From positions 1-64,000 of the IMG/VR virus record IMGVR_UViG_3300032238_001058: 64,000 nucleotides of DNA. One strand, written 5' to 3'. The position numbers and the translations under genes are program-made. Position 1 is the first letter of the stretch; each line of letters begins with the position of its first letter. Under the pieces are notes generated by a model, which saw only the letters and a list, made by a program, of their open reading frames with translations, did not search any database and was not told the DNA's origin. Positions 1-6,711 of this stretch are shown one piece after another. Origin of the DNA: a virus.

Positions 1-58
1 CCTCCAGCTCGGCGGCGATGGCGAGGAGTTCGTCGCGCACCTTATATCTAGTCTTCAT
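1..58 (-). CDS. Partial small CDS, paralogue of the gene at 1068-1319
   Basis: Runs off the left edge. Starts at ATG 58 and reads KVRDELLAIAAELE after five other residues. About 43 nt are identical to the 3' part of the gene at 1068-1319 (positions 1080-1122), so this is a second copy or a 5'-truncated fusion of that gene. Overlaps the end of the zinc-ribbon gene by 11 nt, a coupled arrangement. Function unknown. Confidence 0.5.
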   Translation of the reverse strand, partial: MKTRYKVRDELLAIAAELE

Positions 59-257
59 CTTCCCACAGGAACACGGCGTGGGCGTGTTCTTCGCTATCGG
101 CGAAGATCTGGCCGGTAGTACCGCACTCGGGGTCAATGCAACGCACCTTGTCACCATCGCAGGCCATGCCGTACTCGGGCTCATCACTGAACACTTGAAG
201 CGCCATTCCACACTCAGGGCATCCTTCTGGCCAGTCTTTCCAGGCGTAGTCAGCCAT
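48..257 (-). CDS. Small zinc-ribbon-like protein
   Basis: 69 aa with CPEC near residue 13 and a second cysteine pair (CIDPEC) near residue 40, the spacing of a zinc ribbon; the C-terminus is acidic. The ATG at 257 shares one base with the TGA of the upstream gene (TGATG), which favours it over the GTG one codon earlier. I do not recognise the family; a metal-binding or nucleic-acid-binding role is inference from the cysteines. Confidence 0.7.
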   Translation of the reverse strand: MADYAWKDWPEGCPECGMALQVFSDEPEYGMACDGDKVRCIDPECGTTGQIFADSEEHAHAVFLWEDED

Positions 258-571
258 CACTCAGCCCCCTGCTGCGGCACCGGCTCAATGGTGGGGCGGC
301 CCCAGCGAGTAAGTACAGCGCGAGCAAAGTCAACTATGGGAAGGTCCTCTCCATCATTGTTCGTACGCCATTCATCCTCCATCCATGTGTGCAGTTCAAT
401 GATCTCCATTACTGTCGGCCTCTGCGGCTCGGGCTGGGCCAGGGCGGCATCAGCACGACGCAGCAGAGCCTCAAGATCGTCGAAACCGTAGCCGTTGTCC
501 TCAATGTACCAGGACTGGTAGCGCTCCAAGTTGTCAAGCAGTTCAGCGCACAGTGTTCGATAGTCAGTCAT
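257..571 (-). CDS. Conserved cyanophage hypothetical (MTDYRTLCAEL family)
   Basis: 104 aa. The N-terminus MTDYRTLCAELL followed by an ALAQPEPQ segment resembles a small family I associate with cyanophages; function unknown. The ATG at 571 is chosen over an in-frame ATG five codons upstream because it carries the ATGACTGA context used by many neighbours, and because a shortened remnant of the same N-terminus lies at 798-845. Couples to the zinc-ribbon gene downstream by a TGATG overlap. Confidence 0.7.
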   Translation of the reverse strand: MTDYRTLCAELLDNLERYQSWYIEDNGYGFDDLEALLRRADAALAQPEPQRPTVMEIIELHTWMEDEWRTNNDGEDLPIVDFARAVLTRWGRPTIEPVPQQGAE

Positions 572-628
572 TGGTTGAATTCTCAAAGATAAAAGTAGCC
601 TGAGTGTCAGTAATCGGTGGTGGTAGGT

Positions 629-814
629 TCACTCCTCGTATTGCGGGTAGCCAAAAAGCTTTTCAATGCGTCTAACCTCAATCTCAAATTGTTCAGCCAT
701 ATCAAAAGGTTGGCAATCATGAGTTTCAGCTAGTTCGTTTAGCTGGAGACACGTTACCTCACGGAGTTTTTCAAGGAGGAAACAACGGAGGGCGCGTTTA
801 TGTTCTGGCTTCAT
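629..814 (-). CDS. Small hypothetical protein
   Basis: 61 aa, charged, probably helical, with three cysteines; no family recognised. Its ATG at 814 lies inside the 15-codon remnant ORF 798-845, so translation may depend on ribosomes finishing that remnant. The 57 nt between its stop and the next gene hold no other ORF. Confidence 0.6.
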   Translation of the reverse strand: MKPEHKRALRCFLLEKLREVTCLQLNELAETHDCQPFDMAEQFEIEVRRIEKLFGYPQYEE

Positions 815-845
815 TCTCAGCGCATAGTGTTCGGAAATCAGTCAT
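798..845 (-). pseudogene. 15-codon remnant of an MTDYRTLCAEL-family gene
   Basis: ATG 845 overlaps the stop of the upstream gene (ATGA) and reads MTDFRTLCAE, then leaves the family sequence and stops at 798-800. The intact paralogue at 257-571 starts MTDYRTLCAEL. The nucleotide match covers about 30 nt from the start codon, then breaks exactly where the next gene begins. It looks like a recombination scar, and might still act as a short coupling leader for the gene at 629-814. Confidence 0.55.
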
Positions 846-1075
846 CGCTTTAGTCTCCAGTCGCCGTTCTCGTCCTGCTCACCCCAGCGGCTGACTAGGG
901 TCAGGTTCTCAATCCTACTGGGATCCATGAAGGTTGATGGCGCATTGGGGTTGCCGTTCATGCTCCAGTAGCACTTCCAGTAGCCGGGATAAGCATCACG
1001 ATCTTCGTCGGTGACGTACAACAGGCCCATGCCTTCATGGCGCCAGATGTCGCCAGGCTGAAGGCGGTCAGTCAT
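842..1075 (-). CDS. Small hypothetical protein (GDIWRHEGMG... type)
   Basis: 77 aa, rich in Trp and Asp, beginning MTDRLQPGDIWRHEG; compact soluble protein, family unknown. Two ATGs are possible; 1075 is preferred because GGAGG lies 6 nt upstream and it forms the ATGACTGA overlap with the stop of the upstream gene (1068-1070). Confidence 0.65.
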   Translation of the reverse strand: MTDRLQPGDIWRHEGMGLLYVTDEDRDAYPGYWKCYWSMNGNPNAPSTFMDPSRIENLTLVSRWGEQDENGDWRLKR

Positions 1076-1319
1076 TGTCATCCTCCAGCTCGGCGGCGAT
1101 GGCGAGGAGTTCGTCGCGCACCTTGCAACGATTACGGATGGCGGCAAGCGACAGCGATTCTTTGTAAATGTCACTTGGCTCCGGCACCACCTGATCTGCA
1201 GCAGCACGCAGGGCGGCAGCAAGACGTGCATGTAACACTGGAGTGGCATTTCCGTATCCACCACCAGCTTCTACTGCTGCATTAACTATTGCTTGTGTTT
1301 GAAACGATAGTTCAGTCAT
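1068..1319 (-). CDS. Conserved cyanophage hypothetical (RDELLAIAAELE family)
   Basis: 83 aa, alanine-rich helical protein (ALRAAADQV in the middle, VRDELLAIAAELE near the end). Conserved small cyanophage gene of unknown role; a second copy of its 3' part is at 1-58. ATG 1319 has GGAG seven nt upstream; an ATG two codons earlier (1325) overlaps the upstream stop and is an alternative. Confidence 0.7.
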   Translation of the reverse strand: MTELSFQTQAIVNAAVEAGGGYGNATPVLHARLAAALRAAADQVVPEPSDIYKESLSLAAIRNRCKVRDELLAIAAELEDDND

Positions 1320-1321
1320 TG

Positions 1322-1624
1322 TCATTCTCCAAGTAATGCACAAGTTGCATCCATCAACTTAGGAAATACCTCGACAGGACAGATACGCATCTGCGCATGT
1401 TCAGTTGGTGTCTTGAGATGATCCCATTTAATCATCAACATCTTCATGGTTCGTTTACCTTTCAGTTGTTTGGTATGCACCTCAACCACAGTGCCATACC
1501 GTTGGCTACGGTATTGAGCAATGCGTTCCTTGACTTCATTGCGGATTGCAATCAAGCCATGGGTCTTGGGTCGTTCAGCAACACGATCACCAACCTGATA
1601 AGTGAATTGAGATTTGCTTGACAT
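1322..1624 (-). CDS. Hypothetical basic protein
   Basis: 100 aa, starting MSSKSQFTYQVGDRVAERP. The segments VGDRVAER and YGTVVEVHTK resemble a small beta-barrel (SH3/KOW-like), but this is a weak structural guess. ATG 1624 shares its last base with the TAA of the upstream zinc-ribbon gene (TAATG). Confidence 0.6.
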   Translation of the reverse strand: MSSKSQFTYQVGDRVAERPKTHGLIAIRNEVKERIAQYRSQRYGTVVEVHTKQLKGKRTMKMLMIKWDHLKTPTEHAQMRICPVEVFPKLMDATCALLGE

Positions 1625-1962
1625 TAGATGTGAGTCCAAACTTTGCGGTTAACAATACGAGAGACATGCCCTCGGTTGATTCCATAGATGATTGAGATGG
1701 CAAAATTAGTTTGGCCTTCTTGTTTCAATTGGCGAATGTCCAAGATGTTTTGTTCAGTCAACACAGAGAATCCATTCTTGGATCCTTGTGTATCAGCAAG
1801 TTTACCACCACGTTTGGGACCACGGCGGTAATGTTCATAACGCTCAATAGTACGAAACTTAAAGCCACAGTCAAGACAACGGCAGTAACGTTTGCTAAAC
1901 GTTTCGCTGTGATCAGTGCAAGTAACACGAGTGTTCTTGCTGTTACACGATTGGCATTTCAT
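1624..1962 (-). CDS. NrdR-like zinc ribbon fused to a helix-turn-helix
   Basis: 112 aa. Residues 1-42 follow the N-terminal zinc ribbon of the repressor NrdR: C3/C6 pair, TRV, then C29/C32 before a GFKFRTIERYE segment. The NrdR ATP-cone is absent; instead residues 68-110 (LTEQNILDIRQLKQ to HVSRIVNRKVW) look like the DNA-binding helix-turn-helix found at the ends of phage HNH proteins. This suggests a small phage DNA-binding regulator, or a homing nuclease that has lost its catalytic part. Overlaps the upstream gene by 20 nt. Confidence 0.7.
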   Translation of the reverse strand: MKCQSCNSKNTRVTCTDHSETFSKRYCRCLDCGFKFRTIERYEHYRRGPKRGGKLADTQGSKNGFSVLTEQNILDIRQLKQEGQTNFAISIIYGINRGHVSRIVNRKVWTHI

Positions 1963-2269
1963 TGGTAGGTTCTGGTTGCAATTGGTTTAGTTTAAGTGCA
2001 TCAAGAATATCCACAGTAATCTGCGGACCAATCAACTTGAATGAATCAAAAATTAAATCATGTTTGCGATATAGTGGCGTGTAATAATCAAGCAGAATTT
2101 CTTCTGCTAAATCAAAGTTGTCATAAGTTCCTGTTAGTTGTTCAAGTACAGAACCTGGCATGTCATCAACAATGGCAGGCACAAGCTTTTTGCAAACTGT
2201 ATCCCATGTTGAATCAGGTATGCACTTAACAATTTCTTTAATAAGTTCTAGATCGATGTGTTGTGTCAT
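1943..2269 (-). CDS. Hypothetical acidic protein
   Basis: 108 aa starting MTQHIDLELIKEIVKCIP; acidic, mainly helical, no recognised domain. ATG 2269 is preferred over ATG 2305 because the terminator hairpin 2278-2297 lies between them. The start follows an 8-nt leader right after that hairpin, with no Shine-Dalgarno. Confidence 0.6.
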   Translation of the reverse strand: MTQHIDLELIKEIVKCIPDSTWDTVCKKLVPAIVDDMPGSVLEQLTGTYDNFDLAEEILLDYYTPLYRKHDLIFDSFKLIGPQITVDILDALKLNQLQPEPTNEMPIV

Positions 2270-2271
2270 GG

Positions 2272-2297
2272 AGAAAAACCCCCGCTTGCGCAGGGGT
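2272..2297 (-). terminator. Rho-independent terminator / leader stem-loop
   Basis: On the minus strand an 8-bp stem (arms 2290-2297 and 2278-2285, one G-U) closes a GCAA tetraloop and is followed by a run of T. It ends the transcript of 2318-2680 and also sits directly before the ATG at 2269. Confidence 0.8.
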
Positions 2298-2317
2298 CTA
2301 AACATTCCTCAATTACT

Positions 2318-2680
2318 TTACGCTGCTTGTGCCTGTGTGTCTACCACCTGATCCAACATTCCGTTTTGCTTAAGACGGTCAAGCATACCGCACATGAGCG
2401 TGGCAGAAGCATGGGTCTGCTCCATAAACGCACGTGCCCGGTCAGCTGACATGGTATGCACAGCACCACAAGGGCTTACATACCGCCAGCTACCATCAGG
2501 CTGTGGATCTCCCTGGAGCGCAAGCCGCTCAGAGTTATGCACATACTTGATCTCTAAGTTGTGGTAGTCATGAAGACCATCCTGTGCAGTCCAGGTAGCA
2601 CCAATGTTGTACCGCTGGTCCTCATCCGAGTATGCATGGAACTCAGGAATGATGTGCTTGAAGCAACCAAAAATGTTCAT
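2318..2680 (-). CDS. Hypothetical protein
   Basis: 120 aa beginning MNIFGCFKHIIPEFHAYSD; mixed composition with DGSWRYVSPCG in the middle, no family recognised. The reading frame is open further upstream, but that would run into the tRNA; ATG 2680 follows a 23-nt A/C-rich leader that begins at the tRNA CCA end. Confidence 0.65.
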   Translation of the reverse strand: MNIFGCFKHIIPEFHAYSDEDQRYNIGATWTAQDGLHDYHNLEIKYVHNSERLALQGDPQPDGSWRYVSPCGAVHTMSADRARAFMEQTHASATLMCGMLDRLKQNGMLDQVVDTQAQAA

Positions 2681-2703
2681 GATGTTTGAGTTGAGTGTGT
2701 GGT

Positions 2704-2779
2704 TGGTACCCGAGGTGAGATTTGAACTCACGCTGGAGCGATTTTAAGTCGCTTGCCTCTTCCGCTGGGCTACTCGGGC
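2704..2779 (-). tRNA. tRNA-Leu (anticodon UAA), short variable loop
   Basis: 76-nt cloverleaf: acceptor GCCCGAG pairs with CTCGGGT, discriminator A, CCA encoded. The anticodon stem AGCGA/TCGCT closes the loop CTTAAAA (anticodon TAA, reads UUA). The T-arm is GTGAG/CTCAC; the D-stem has three good pairs. The acceptor and anticodon loop resemble bacterial tRNA-Leu(UAA), yet the variable region is only about 5 nt, whereas tRNA-Leu normally has a long class II arm. The 5' end overlaps the preceding CDS stop by 10 nt. It could supply UUA decoding to the AT-rich phage genes. Confidence 0.85.
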
Positions 2780-2988
2780 TGACTTGGACTTACATCAATT
2801 GATGTTGAATGCCAAGTGTGATCTCGTGGCAGTACTTCCATTCCATACTGCCAGCTATCGTAGTCATCCTCATTACGAGGATCATTAGAATCAATCAGTA
2901 CATAATCAGGTGTGCCATGAGTATGTATGTACTCACCAAGATTGGCAAGTGCTTGTGCCAGGAGTTGGTCGTCGGTGTACTCAATCAT
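2770..2988 (-). CDS. Small acidic hypothetical protein
   Basis: 72 aa, MIEYTDDQLLAQALANLGEY, very acidic; unknown. The TAG stop at 2770-2772 lies inside the tRNA, so the tRNA 5' end must be cut from an mRNA that also encodes this protein. The ATG is 7 nt after a strong stem-loop (2996-3027). Confidence 0.6.
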   Translation of the reverse strand: MIEYTDDQLLAQALANLGEYIHTHGTPDYVLIDSNDPRNEDDYDSWQYGMEVLPRDHTWHSTSIDVSPSQPE

Positions 2989-2995
2989 TGGTGAA

Positions 2996-3027
2996 TGCCA
3001 GCCCTAGTATCGAGGCTAAGGCTGGCA
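2996..3027 (-). promoter_or_regulatory. Leader stem-loop before the gene at 2770-2988
   Basis: Perfect 8-bp stem TGCCAGCC (2996-3003) / GGCTGGCA (3020-3027), 7 nt from the ATG. Confidence 0.6.
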
Positions 3028-3039
3028 AGCCTGTGCGGG

Positions 3040-4785
3040 CTACACAGATGTTAGCGCAGCATCCTGCAGTTGCAACGCCTTGCCAAAGGCTTCTGTGTAT
3101 GCATCCTTCTGCTCCTGCGTCAACCGTTGGTTGGATGTGCTAACAATCTGACTGACACTCATCATGCCCATGTCAACAGTAAGTTGAACAGTGAACTTAG
3201 GTTGACCATCAACCATACAAAGCACAATAAAATGTTTCTTCTTGCGTATGCCATCAGCATAACTACTTGCATTACCAACGCAGTTACGTACAGCCTGGCC
3301 CCATGCTGACAGTTGATGTGTGTCATGAGGCTGGAAAAATGACCAACGCTCATTGTTTACCTCAACCTTAACAGGTGATGGGAACAAATCTTGAGGCAAC
3401 TTGACATTAGCATGTTCAATCTTCCATGCTTCTGCTTGTACATGATCATGAAACTCAGTCAACCTCCAACGCCTTGGCGGATCAATAGCAATATCTTTAT
3501 CAAGTACTGAAGACAGCATGGATATTGTGTCATACCAATCGCCAAAGTAAAAAACTACAACACCAATGCACCTATCAATAGAACGATTAAGTTCACTGAT
3601 TGACATACTATCAATCTTGTCATTATAGAATTTTTTAAGGATGTTAAAGAAAGTAGCTGGTTGCATATGTTTGCACAACCACTCTTGTGTTTTTCTATCT
3701 GAGTGGCGATCAAAACGTGTGCCAAGTAATTGTTCAAGATGTGTTTGGTAAAAATCAACAGGACAATCTGGCCATATATCATTTACATACGCAATTGTGT
3801 TAACTAATGTTTCAATGCGTTGCCAAGGTTGTTTTACCTTAGCCAATAAACTATTATCTGGATCATTGAACATTGCAATAGATTCATCGCACTGTGCTTG
3901 AATCCATTTACGAAAGAATGGCTTACCAATAATATGCATAATCTTGTGAGCTATACGATAGAATTCTTCGTAGGAATAATCAATAGCATTTTTGTATATA
4001 TCAGCTAATGTATAAAACAAATCTGCTGATGGCACCATATCAATTTGAGCTTGCACAGGATCACTAAAAGTTTGCCAATATTTTTGAAGCCCACTCATCT
4101 CAAGTATCTTGGCAAAGCTTGTTAAAGTAAACCGATCAAAGAATCCATGCGAGTCTTCCCATTGAGGTATGGTATCTTTGAGTGCAGATTCAAAAGCCCT
4201 GATTGTATTCCTAATGTATTCACCCTTGTGATATTGAATATAAAAAAGATTCCACCACTTGTATGTCTTACCATTTGCAATAGCTTCTTTAGTTAAGTTC
4301 TTACGAACAACACGAAATTCGCTACGTCCATACTTAATGTATTCAATGTCTTGACTATCTGTATTCATGTGTATTGCAGTTGGAATAGATTGTTTCATTG
4401 AATCAAGATTCTTATAGGCATATGCATATCCATAAACATAATCCTTCTCTTGTCCCCTGGGTGGTAGCCATGCTGCATACCAAATCTTTTCGTAGTGATA
4501 GATAATGGCATGTGTAATAGAGCCAGCATTAGGATTAGTAGGATCTACTAACCTTTTAAACTGTGCGTGACGATGTTTTACTTCCCTGGAATTAATTTCA
4601 GTTACTACCCGTTGAAGTGTATCAGGATCAACTACATCAGCAGGAATTAAATCAAAGACTGCACCAAGTGGAAACTTAGGTTTGGCTTTGGGTTCAGTAG
4701 ATTTTTGCTCACGTTGCAAGTGCTTAAGCTTGGGATCATAAGCAAGCAGTTGCGTTTGAAGATTGGTTGGGAGACGGAATTCCAT
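3040..4785 (-). CDS. PcfJ-like protein
   Basis: 581 aa, the largest gene of the left arm and visibly more AT-rich than its neighbours. The C-terminal ~110 residues (QAVRNCVGNASSYADGIR, then a beta-rich stretch ending in a Q-containing segment) resemble the PcfJ-like domain found in plasmid, phage and cyanobacterial proteins, whose activity is unknown. The first ~450 residues are helical with no domain I can name. It is preceded by a stem-loop and a 29-nt SD-less leader. Confidence 0.6.
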   Translation of the reverse strand: MEFRLPTNLQTQLLAYDPKLKHLQREQKSTEPKAKPKFPLGAVFDLIPADVVDPDTLQRVVTEINSREVKHRHAQFKRLVDPTNPNAGSITHAIIYHYEKIWYAAWLPPRGQEKDYVYGYAYAYKNLDSMKQSIPTAIHMNTDSQDIEYIKYGRSEFRVVRKNLTKEAIANGKTYKWWNLFYIQYHKGEYIRNTIRAFESALKDTIPQWEDSHGFFDRFTLTSFAKILEMSGLQKYWQTFSDPVQAQIDMVPSADLFYTLADIYKNAIDYSYEEFYRIAHKIMHIIGKPFFRKWIQAQCDESIAMFNDPDNSLLAKVKQPWQRIETLVNTIAYVNDIWPDCPVDFYQTHLEQLLGTRFDRHSDRKTQEWLCKHMQPATFFNILKKFYNDKIDSMSISELNRSIDRCIGVVVFYFGDWYDTISMLSSVLDKDIAIDPPRRWRLTEFHDHVQAEAWKIEHANVKLPQDLFPSPVKVEVNNERWSFFQPHDTHQLSAWGQAVRNCVGNASSYADGIRKKKHFIVLCMVDGQPKFTVQLTVDMGMMSVSQIVSTSNQRLTQEQKDAYTEAFGKALQLQDAALTSV

Positions 4786-4814
4786 GTTGTGTTCAGAGTA
4801 AGTTCGTAGTTTGA

Positions 4815-4837
4815 TGGACAGTTTAACGTCATGTCCA
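4815..4837 (-). promoter_or_regulatory. Leader stem-loop before the PcfJ-like gene
   Basis: Stem TGGACA (4815-4820) / TGTCCA (4832-4837), leader 29 nt. The loop and 3' side contain a motif repeated at 10101-10125. Confidence 0.5.
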
Positions 4838-4849
4838 GGACGTATAGTG

Positions 4850-5098
4850 TCAGTCGTTATCTATTGGGAGTAGTTCCCAGTCAGGGTTGAGATCAGTAAG
4901 GTAGCTACAGAAGCCATCTTCGTCAAGAGGGATTTGTTCTCCCTCATCCATCTCAAAGCTAGCTCTGCATAATGCAGGAGCATACTCGGCAGGGTCAAGG
5001 TAAGTTGACTGATGGATGAGACGCATGTCATCAACCACTGCTGTAACTGTGACATCGTTACCATCAATGACTGTGTGTTCAATCGCTAACACGTTCAT
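4850..5098 (-). CDS. Conserved cyanophage hypothetical
   Basis: 82 aa, acidic; contains VTAVVDDMRLIHQ and a DPAEYAPALCRASF segment typical of a small protein I associate with cyanophages. Function unknown. Starts 3 nt after the stop of the gene at 5102-5299, so the two are probably co-translated. Confidence 0.7.
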   Translation of the reverse strand: MNVLAIEHTVIDGNDVTVTAVVDDMRLIHQSTYLDPAEYAPALCRASFEMDEGEQIPLDEDGFCSYLTDLNPDWELLPIDND

Positions 5099-5101
5099 GA
5101 G

Positions 5102-5299
5102 TTACACCTGTGTGAGTTGTTTGGCTTTAGCAAACTGACCTTCAGGTCCATACTTCTGGACAAGATCAGGGAATGCATCAAGCAAACGCTGCCGATTCTT
5201 TGGATCAGCAAAGCGTAGTGCCTGTGCAATTGAGGATACAAATGATCCACCATAACTGTCCATGCGGGCAATCATGGCGTGAAGTTCAGTCGGGTTCAT
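5102..5299 (-). CDS. Conserved phage hypothetical (ARMDSYGGSFV family)
   Basis: 65 aa; ARMDSYGGSFVSSIAQALRFADP is characteristic of a small phage protein family without known function. The start follows a 30-nt A/C-rich leader after the composite stem-loop at 5330-5386. Confidence 0.7.
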   Translation of the reverse strand: MNPTELHAMIARMDSYGGSFVSSIAQALRFADPKNRQRLLDAFPDLVQKYGPEGQFAKAKQLTQV

Positions 5300-5329
5300 G
5301 CTGTGAAGTTGAGTTGGATTTGATCAAAG

Positions 5330-5386
5330 CTGGGACTTACACTGCGTCTTTCTAAGCTCCAAGGCTTAACGACTACAGATGCCCAG
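5330..5386 (-). promoter_or_regulatory. Composite leader stem-loop
   Basis: Outer stem CTGGG/CCCAG (5330-5334 with 5382-5386), a middle helix of about 7 bp with one bulge, and an inner TAAGC/GCTTA hairpin. It is the most elaborate leader structure in the left arm. A tRNA was considered and rejected (no T-arm, no 7-nt anticodon loop). Confidence 0.5.
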
Positions 5387-5390
5387 TTTT

Positions 5391-5588
5391 TTAAAACAAC
5401 TTGATGTTACGTTTGCTTAAACCTGTACCAGGTAATGAGATAGATCCACGTACACCAGATTCTCTGGCGTTAAGTGTTACCTGGAATGGACCAAGTTTAA
5501 TTGACTTGGTAAATGATTTGATACCACGCTCGGTTATGTTAAACCCAGCGATGGTTCGATCAAAGTTGATAGGTGATCTGTCAGTCAT
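5391..5588 (-). CDS. DUF4236-like small protein
   Basis: 65 aa; SIKLGPFQVTLNARESGVRG followed by a glycine-rich end resembles the N-terminal part of DUF4236 proteins. Function unknown. ATG 5588 overlaps the TGA of the upstream paralogue by the ATGACTGA junction. The frame is open upstream only because it reads the neighbour's 3' end in another frame. Confidence 0.6.
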   Translation of the reverse strand: MTDRSPINFDRTIAGFNITERGIKSFTKSIKLGPFQVTLNARESGVRGSISLPGTGLSKRNIKLF

Positions 5589-5916
5589 TAAGTTGCTCCA
5601 GTGCTTGGCGGATGGTGTCATAAGCATGGCCGTCAATCTTCTCATCGTCATTAATATTGCTAAGTTCACGCAACGCTTGCTGCTTCAAGCTTGGTTGTTT
5701 GGGGCGTCGAGCAACTCGCAGTAATCGAGCGGTATCATAATCAATGTTTGATCCTCCATTAAGCCAAACACAACAAGCCTCTAGCTCTTGGTCAGCACCC
5801 CATTTAGCAGCCTCCAAAGCAATCCACTGATCACGAAACCAACCTGAAGCTGGAGCTTTACTGCGAAACTGTTGCAATACTTCTGGCATTAAAACAATCG
5901 GATGGTGGTCAGTCAT
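5581..5916 (-). CDS. Tandem paralogue F (ELEACC/QALEQLND family)
   Basis: 111 aa, start MTDHHPIVLMPEVLQQF. Shows the family marks: WGADQELEACCVWL near residue 40, VARRPKQPSLKQQAL near residue 70, ending TIRQALEQLND. The N-terminus is the most diverged of the array. The start overlaps the upstream stop as ATGA; the end overlaps the DUF4236-like gene. Confidence 0.75.
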   Translation of the reverse strand: MTDHHPIVLMPEVLQQFRSKAPASGWFRDQWIALEAAKWGADQELEACCVWLNGGSNIDYDTARLLRVARRPKQPSLKQQALRELSNINDDEKIDGHAYDTIRQALEQLND

Positions 5917-6374
5917 TCGGGCAGGGCCTCCAGTGCGCGGCGGATGATGTCGGCTTGGGTGGCAAAAAACGTCACGTAGTCAGTGCTCAGAGGTCTGCTA
6001 ACTCCTTGTTCAATCCACTGCTGCACCAGCTCCGGCGGTGGGGTGATTGGATGTTGGTCAGTCATTAAGTTGCTCCAGTGCTTGTCGGATGGTGATGAAG
6101 TCTTGATGCGGTCTAGTGCTTCCAACGCCTGTTCCCTCAAACTCGGTGGCTTGGGACGGCGTGCGGAGCGCAGATAAGAACTATCAAAGTGTAAACATGC
6201 ATCGTCCAGCCACTCACAGCAAGCATCCAGCTCGCAATCGGCACCCCATTGGGCGGCTCGGGTGGCGATATGTTCGTCGCTCAATCCAACTCGAACTGGT
6301 GTTCCTTCATGCCAGATTTCGGCCACCCACTGCTGCACCAGCTCCGGCGGTGGGGTAAGTTTGGGGTCAGTCAT
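5913..6374 (-). CDS. Tandem paralogues D+E fused by a frameshift
   Basis: 153 aa. The first ~100 residues are a normal family member (AAQWGADCELDACCEWL, ARRPKPPSLREQALEALDRI). Then the frame slips: instead of ending IRQALEQLND at 6058 it reads through as SDKHWSNLMTD into the next copy (internal ATG 6065). That copy has lost its central ELEACC-ARRPKP part and ends IIRRALEALPE. So one unit is frameshift-extended and the next internally deleted. Translation of E alone (6065-5913, 50 aa) is possible. Confidence 0.65.
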   Translation of the reverse strand: MTDPKLTPPPELVQQWVAEIWHEGTPVRVGLSDEHIATRAAQWGADCELDACCEWLDDACLHFDSSYLRSARRPKPPSLREQALEALDRIKTSSPSDKHWSNLMTDQHPITPPPELVQQWIEQGVSRPLSTDYVTFFATQADIIRRALEALPE

Positions 6375-6711
6375 TAAGTTGCTCCAGTGCTTGGCGGATG
6401 ATGTGTTTGTCATCTGCAGTAGGAAACTGATCCATACGGTCTAGTGCCTCAAACGCCTGCTCCTTCAAGCTTGGCGACTTGGGGCGGCGGGCATTGCGAA
6501 TATTAACAATAACCTCACCAGACCCTATCCCATACCAATCGTCAATCCACTCACAACACGCCTCCAACTCCTGGTCCGACCCCCATTGTGCCGCATAGTT
6601 AGCCAACCGCAGTGTCCAACTTTTTTCGCTGGATTTGTTTTCATTTGCAACTGCCGTATCAAACCATTGCTGCACCAGTTCCACTGGTGGAGTGAATTTA
6701 GGGTCAGTCAT
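6367..6711 (-). CDS. Tandem paralogue C
   Basis: 114 aa from ATG 6711 (ATGACTGA junction); the upstream open frame is the 3' end of copy B read in another frame. AAQWGSDQELEACCEWIDDW, ARRPKSPSLKEQAFEALDRM, then IIRQALEQLND. Unknown function; the conserved Trp/Cys core and charged helical tail suggest a small folded protein. Confidence 0.8.
   Translation of the reverse strand: MTDPKFTPPVELVQQWFDTAVANENKSSEKSWTLRLANYAAQWGSDQELEACCEWIDDWYGIGSGEVIVNIRNARRPKSPSLKEQAFEALDRMDQFPTADDKHIIRQALEQLND

Noticed and set aside
5330-5386. Possible second tRNA
   Set aside because: Nested helices but no T-arm, no 7-nt anticodon loop and no CCA; treated as a leader structure.
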